Below are positions 15,452 to 18,298 of a DNA stretch of 18,298 nucleotides, one piece after another (the stretch's first letter is position 1; each line of letters opens with the position of its first letter). The notes beneath the pieces were generated by a model. The model was not told the DNA's origin. It saw only the letters and a list, made by a program, of their open reading frames with translations, and ran no database searches. The stretch is from the NCBI GenBank assembly GCA_041648495.1, contig JBAZOW010000034.1:1-18298 (forward strand). The letters run 5' to 3'. Source of the DNA: Patulibacter sp041648495. Its GTDB lineage: Bacteria > Actinomycetota > Thermoleophilia > Solirubrobacterales > Solirubrobacteraceae. The translations under genes were made by a program, and so were the position numbers.

Positions 15452-15465
15452 CGAACGTATGTACG
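15452..15465. promoter_or_regulatory. LexA-type SOS box upstream of recA
   Basis: CGAACGTATGTACG matches the Gram-positive/actinobacterial consensus CGAACnnnnGTTCG at all fixed positions but one (A for T in the right half). It lies 61 bases before the recA ATG, a usual place for LexA repression. TACGGT at 15462-15467 overlaps it and could be the -10 element. No good -35 is seen. Confidence 0.65.
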
Positions 15466-15514
15466 GTCCGTTCCGTCCGAACCCTGATGAACAATGGGTT
15501 CCCGCTTTCAAGAC

Positions 15515-15518
15515 GAGG
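15515..15518 (+). promoter_or_regulatory. recA: Ribosome binding site that decides the recA start
   Basis: GAGG ends 8 bases before the ATG at 15527. An in-frame ATG at 15494 would add 11 residues that do not match RecA N-termini and has no ribosome binding site of its own. Confidence 0.6.
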
Positions 15519-15526
15519 TAGATGGA

Positions 15527-16612
15527 ATGGCCGCCAAGGAGACCGAAGCCACGGCAAAGGCACGGGACGCTGCCCTGCAGGGAGCGCTCCAGCAGATCGA
15601 GCGCCAGTACGGCAAGGGCACCGTCATGCGCATGGGCGAGGAGGGTGCCCACTCGCAGGTCGACGTCGTTCCCACGGGCGCGCTGTCACTCGACATCGCC
15701 CTCGGGATCGGTGGGGTTCCGCGGGGTCGCGTGATCGAGATCTTCGGCCCGGAGTCCTCGGGTAAGACGACGCTCGTCTACCACATCCTCGCCGAGGCCC
15801 AGAAGAAGGGCGGCGTCTGCGCGTTCATCGACGTCGAGCACGCGATGGACCCGATCTACGCCGGCCGGATCGGCGTCGACGTCGACGAGCTGCTCGTCTC
15901 GCAGCCCGACTACGGCGAGCAGGCGCTGGAGATCGCCGACATGCTCGTGCGCTCCGGTGCGGTCGACGTGGTCGCGCTCGACTCCGTGGCGGCGCTGACC
16001 CCACGGGCCGAGCTCGAGGGCCAGATGGGCGACCAGACCGTCGGCCTGCAGGCCCGGATGATGAGCCAGGCGATGCGCAAGCTGACCGGCAACCTGAGCC
16101 GGACCAACACGCTCTGCATCTTCACGAACCAGATCCGCGAGAAGGTCGGCGTGATGTTCGGCTCGCCGGAGACCCAGCCGGGTGGTCGCGCGCTGAAGTT
16201 CTACAGCTCGCAGCGGCTCGACATCCGCCGGATCGAGACGATCAAGGACGGCACCGAGGCGGTCGCCAACCGCGTCCGCGTCAAGGTCGTCAAGAACAAG
16301 GTCGCCCCGCCGTTCAAGCAGGCCGAGTTCGACATCGAGTTCGGCAAGGGGATCTCGACCTCCGGCTGCCTGATCGACCTGGGGATCGAGAACGACGTGG
16401 TCCAGAAGTCGGGCTCGTTCTTCTCGTTCGACGGCGAGCGGCTGGCGCAGGGACGCACGAACGCCAAGGCGCACCTCGACGCCAACCCGGAGATCGCCGC
16501 GGAGATCGAGCGGCGGATCTACGCCAAGCTCGACATGGTCCTGCCGGGCCAGGAGGCTCCGGCGGCCAGCAAGGACGCGAAGGACGCCAAGCCGGTCCCG
16601 ACCCCGGCTTGA
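15527..16612 (+). CDS. recA: Recombinase RecA
   Basis: RecA forms filaments on single-stranded DNA, drives strand exchange and triggers LexA self-cleavage. The 361-residue protein starts with MAAKETEATAKA. It has Walker A GPESSGKT at 74-81, the ATP-side FIDVEHAMDP, Walker B VDVVALDSVAAL (147-157), the L1 region ELEGQMGD and the L2 region FGSPETQPGGRALKFYSS. Small departures from the common sequence are visible: QPDYG instead of QPDTG at 127-130, and QPGG rather than TTGG in L2. The C-terminus is Ala/Lys/Pro-rich and not the acidic tail of E. coli. A LexA-type box lies upstream and recX follows 35 bases after the stop, so recA-recX is probably an SOS operon. Confidence 0.98.
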   Translation: MAAKETEATAKARDAALQGALQQIERQYGKGTVMRMGEEGAHSQVDVVPTGALSLDIALGIGGVPRGRVIEIFGPESSGKTTLVYHILAEAQKKGGVCAFIDVEHAMDPIYAGRIGVDVDELLVSQPDYGEQALEIADMLVRSGAVDVVALDSVAALTPRAELEGQMGDQTVGLQARMMSQAMRKLTGNLSRTNTLCIFTNQIREKVGVMFGSPETQPGGRALKFYSSQRLDIRRIETIKDGTEAVANRVRVKVVKNKVAPPFKQAEFDIEFGKGISTSGCLIDLGIENDVVQKSGSFFSFDGERLAQGRTNAKAHLDANPEIAAEIERRIYAKLDMVLPGQEAPAASKDAKDAKPVPTPA

Positions 16613-16647
16613 TCCGAGGACCGCGCCGTTAGAGGACCCGTTTCAGG

Positions 16648-17610
16648 ATGATCGGCGCGACTGATCCCGGAACGGGTCCCGAAGACGACGAGTGGGGCGC
16701 GGCCCCGACCCACTCGGATGCGGACGAGGCTCCGCGTCCGCCCGGGGGTTCGGCAGGTCCCGCTGCACCCGCCGACGACGATTGGGCCCCGGCCGCTGAC
16801 CCGCTGATCGCCGAGACGGAGATCCGCGGAGCGGCGGCCGCGCTGGGCCGGGCCGTCAGGGACGACGAGCCGGCGGTCGGCGATCTTGCGCCCGATGCGG
16901 GCGAGGAGTGGGAGCCCGCGCCGCCACTACCGCTGGGGATTCCCAAGGCCCCGAAGGCCGAGCGCCGCGGGCGGGCGACCGGTCGGCGGGGCCGCCGCGG
17001 CACACGGGACGACAATCGTTCCTCCGGCCGCCGCGCGGATACGGATCGTTCGTCCGATCGCGTCTCGGACGACGAACGTCCGCCTCGCGAACCCAAGGCC
17101 GACCGTCCGCCGCCGACGGCCGAGGAGCGGCTGCAGCTGGCGCTCAAGCACGCCTACCGCTACCTGGCCAAGCGCGACCGGACCGTTGCCGAGGTCCGGG
17201 CGCACCTGGTCAAGCGCGAGACCGACCCGGCGTCGCTCGAAGCGGCGATCGACGAGCTGCTCGAGCTGCAGTACCTCGACGACGAACGCTACGTCCAGCG
17301 CTACGTCGAGGATCGCCGGCGACTCGACGGCTGGGGTCCGGTGCGGATCACCCAGGGGCTGCGCAAGATGGGGATCGACCCACCGCTGATCGAGCCGGCG
17401 ATCGTCGCCGTCGCCGAGGAGTCCGCCGAAGACGACGTCGACCTGGCCACCGACCTGGTCCAGCGACGGTTCAACCACCGTCCGCTCGACGGCGACAAGG
17501 ACCGCCAGAAGGCGCTGCGGGCCGTGGTCAGCAAGGGGCACACGCTCGACGTCGCCTACGCCGCGGTCCGAGCCTACGAGGAACGCTGCGCGGAGGACGC
17601 TGCGGGCTGA
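16648..17610 (+). CDS. recX: Regulatory protein RecX with a long N-terminal extension
   Basis: RecX binds RecA filaments and limits their growth and activity. The conserved three-helix-repeat core is only about residues 157-310: LKHAYRYLAKRDRTVAEVRAHL, then LDDERYVQRYVEDRRRLDGWGP, then GLRKMGIDPPLIEPAI. Before it lies an extension of about 155 residues, predicted disordered from composition. It is acidic and Pro/Ala-rich to about 95, then a basic Arg/Gly patch (105-130), then charged Ser/Asp/Arg residues. Three copies of an acidic-Trp motif occur at 13-20 (DDEWGAAP), 43-50 (DDDWAPAA) and 86-93 (EEWEPAPP). The ATG at 16648 has AGAGGA 11 bases upstream. Total length 320 compares with about 150-220 for most RecX. 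A later start cannot be excluded, but no better signal was seen. It lies just after recA. Confidence 0.93.
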   Translation: MIGATDPGTGPEDDEWGAAPTHSDADEAPRPPGGSAGPAAPADDDWAPAADPLIAETEIRGAAAALGRAVRDDEPAVGDLAPDAGEEWEPAPPLPLGIPKAPKAERRGRATGRRGRRGTRDDNRSSGRRADTDRSSDRVSDDERPPREPKADRPPPTAEERLQLALKHAYRYLAKRDRTVAEVRAHLVKRETDPASLEAAIDELLELQYLDDERYVQRYVEDRRRLDGWGPVRITQGLRKMGIDPPLIEPAIVAVAEESAEDDVDLATDLVQRRFNHRPLDGDKDRQKALRAVVSKGHTLDVAYAAVRAYEERCAEDAAG

Positions 17611-17667
17611 CCGCGGCCCACGGCCCGCCGCCGACGTTGCCGAAGCGGATGGGTCGAGAGCACCCGG

Positions 17668-17673
17668 TACCCT
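17668..17673 (+). promoter_or_regulatory. Candidate -10 box upstream of miaB
   Basis: TACCCT lies 11 bases before the ATG at 17685, in the 74-base gap after recX. There is no Shine-Dalgarno site and no -35 at normal spacing. Confidence 0.35.
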
Positions 17674-17684
17674 GGGTCGGCCTC

Positions 17685-18298
17685 ATGTCCGCGATCGCCG
17701 AGCAGAAGAAGTTCCACGTCACCACCTTCGGGTGCCAGATGAACGAGCACGACTCGGAGCGCATGAAAGGCATGCTCGAGACGCTCGGCTACGACGAGGC
17801 GCAGGAGCCCGAGGACGCGGACCTGCTGCTCTTCAACACCTGCTCGATCCGCGAGTCCGCCGACTCGCGCCTCGTCGCGCACCTCGGCCACGCCAAGCGG
17901 ATGAAGAAGGAACGCCCCGGGGTGCTCGTCGGCGTCGGCGGCTGCTGGGCCCAGTCGGTCAAGGACGAGGTCTTCGAGCGCTTCCCGTTCGTCGACGTGG
18001 CGTTCGGTCCCGGCCAGATCAACAAGCTCGCCGAGTTCCTGACCTCCGAGTCGATCACCGCTCAGGGCTACTTCGAGTTCGAGGGCTTCCCGGCGCACCT
18101 GCCGACCAAGCGCAACCGCGACTTCCAGGCCTGGGTCCAGATCGCCGTCGGCTGCAACCTGAAGTGCTCGTACTGCATCGTGCCGTCGACCCGGGGACGC
18201 GAGTCATCGCGGCCGTACGAGCAGCTGATCGACGAGGTCGAGCGCCTGGCCGCCGACGGCGTCAAGGAGATCACGCTGCTCGGGCAGAACGTCAACGC
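17685..18298 (+). CDS. miaB: tRNA-2-methylthio-N6-dimethylallyladenosine synthase MiaB, 3'-truncated by the window edge
   Basis: MiaB is a radical-SAM methylthiotransferase that modifies A37 of tRNAs reading UNN codons. The first 204 residues are visible. The N-terminal UPF0004 domain has its three cluster cysteines at Cys17 (TFGCQMN), Cys53 (NTCSIRE) and Cys87 (GGCWAQ). The radical-SAM CxxxCxxC follows as Cys157/161/164 in GCNLKCSYCIVP, and the frame is open to the edge. The CQMN and NTCSIRE forms favour MiaB over the related RimO and MtaB. Trp after Cys87 replaces the common Met. A normal protein is about 440-480 residues, so more than half is outside the window. recA-recX-miaB is a usual actinobacterial order. 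Confidence 0.94.
   Translation, partial: MSAIAEQKKFHVTTFGCQMNEHDSERMKGMLETLGYDEAQEPEDADLLLFNTCSIRESADSRLVAHLGHAKRMKKERPGVLVGVGGCWAQSVKDEVFERFPFVDVAFGPGQINKLAEFLTSESITAQGYFEFEGFPAHLPTKRNRDFQAWVQIAVGCNLKCSYCIVPSTRGRESSRPYEQLIDEVERLAADGVKEITLLGQNVN

Noticed and set aside
15489..15501. GAAC-AATGG-GTTC near the recA start as a second LexA box
   Set aside because: The spacer is 5 bases, while the LexA consensus needs 4, and it lacks the outer C and G.
1..18298. Mobile element, defence system, CRISPR or biosynthetic cluster
   Set aside because: All genes recognised are housekeeping or regulatory; no transposase, integrase, toxin pair, nuclease cluster or repeat-spacer array was seen.

Overview
The window looks like core chromosome of a high-GC actinobacterium. 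Third codon positions are almost all G or C, GTG starts are used, and the gene set pepR-like M16 protease / dapB / dapA / rnj / ftsK / RodZ-like / cinA / recA / recX / miaB is a block known from many Actinobacteria. A deep-branching class such as Thermoleophilia is my guess from overall impression only; nothing here proves it. I see no transposase, integrase, phage gene, CRISPR array, tRNA or rRNA.

Layout. Left (2-2559, plus strand): an M16 zinc protease entering from the left edge, dapB, and a small GNAT acetyltransferase. Next (2633-4846, minus strand): a RecD2-type helicase, convergent with the acetyltransferase. A 208-base divergent gap (4847-5054, the largest gap in the window) holds two perfect inverted repeats. 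Then dapA and rnj (5055-7711, plus strand), closed by a strong 11-bp hairpin. A two-component pair lies on the minus strand (response regulator 10136-9444, kinase 9386-7764). Then, on the plus strand, ftsK, a RodZ-like membrane HTH protein, cinA, recA, recX and the first two-thirds or so of a miaB gene that runs off the right edge. No gap without a gene exceeds 300 bases.

How the genes fit together. DapA and DapB are consecutive enzymes of the diaminopimelate/lysine pathway. RNase J is a main mRNA and rRNA processing nuclease. FtsK moves DNA at division. RecA, RecX and RecD2 act in recombination and repair, and a LexA-type box (15452-15465) sits upstream of recA, suggesting SOS control of recA-recX. 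The two-component pair and recD2 are the two reverse-strand interruptions of the otherwise co-directional block.

I found no clearly new multi-gene system. The observations most worth a second look are non-coding or local: the paired palindromes between recD2 and dapA, a long imperfect hairpin between the RodZ-like gene and cinA, a recurring TAnnnT box 6-11 nt upstream of starts that lack a Shine-Dalgarno site, and a long N-terminal extension of RecX with a three-times repeated acidic-Trp motif.
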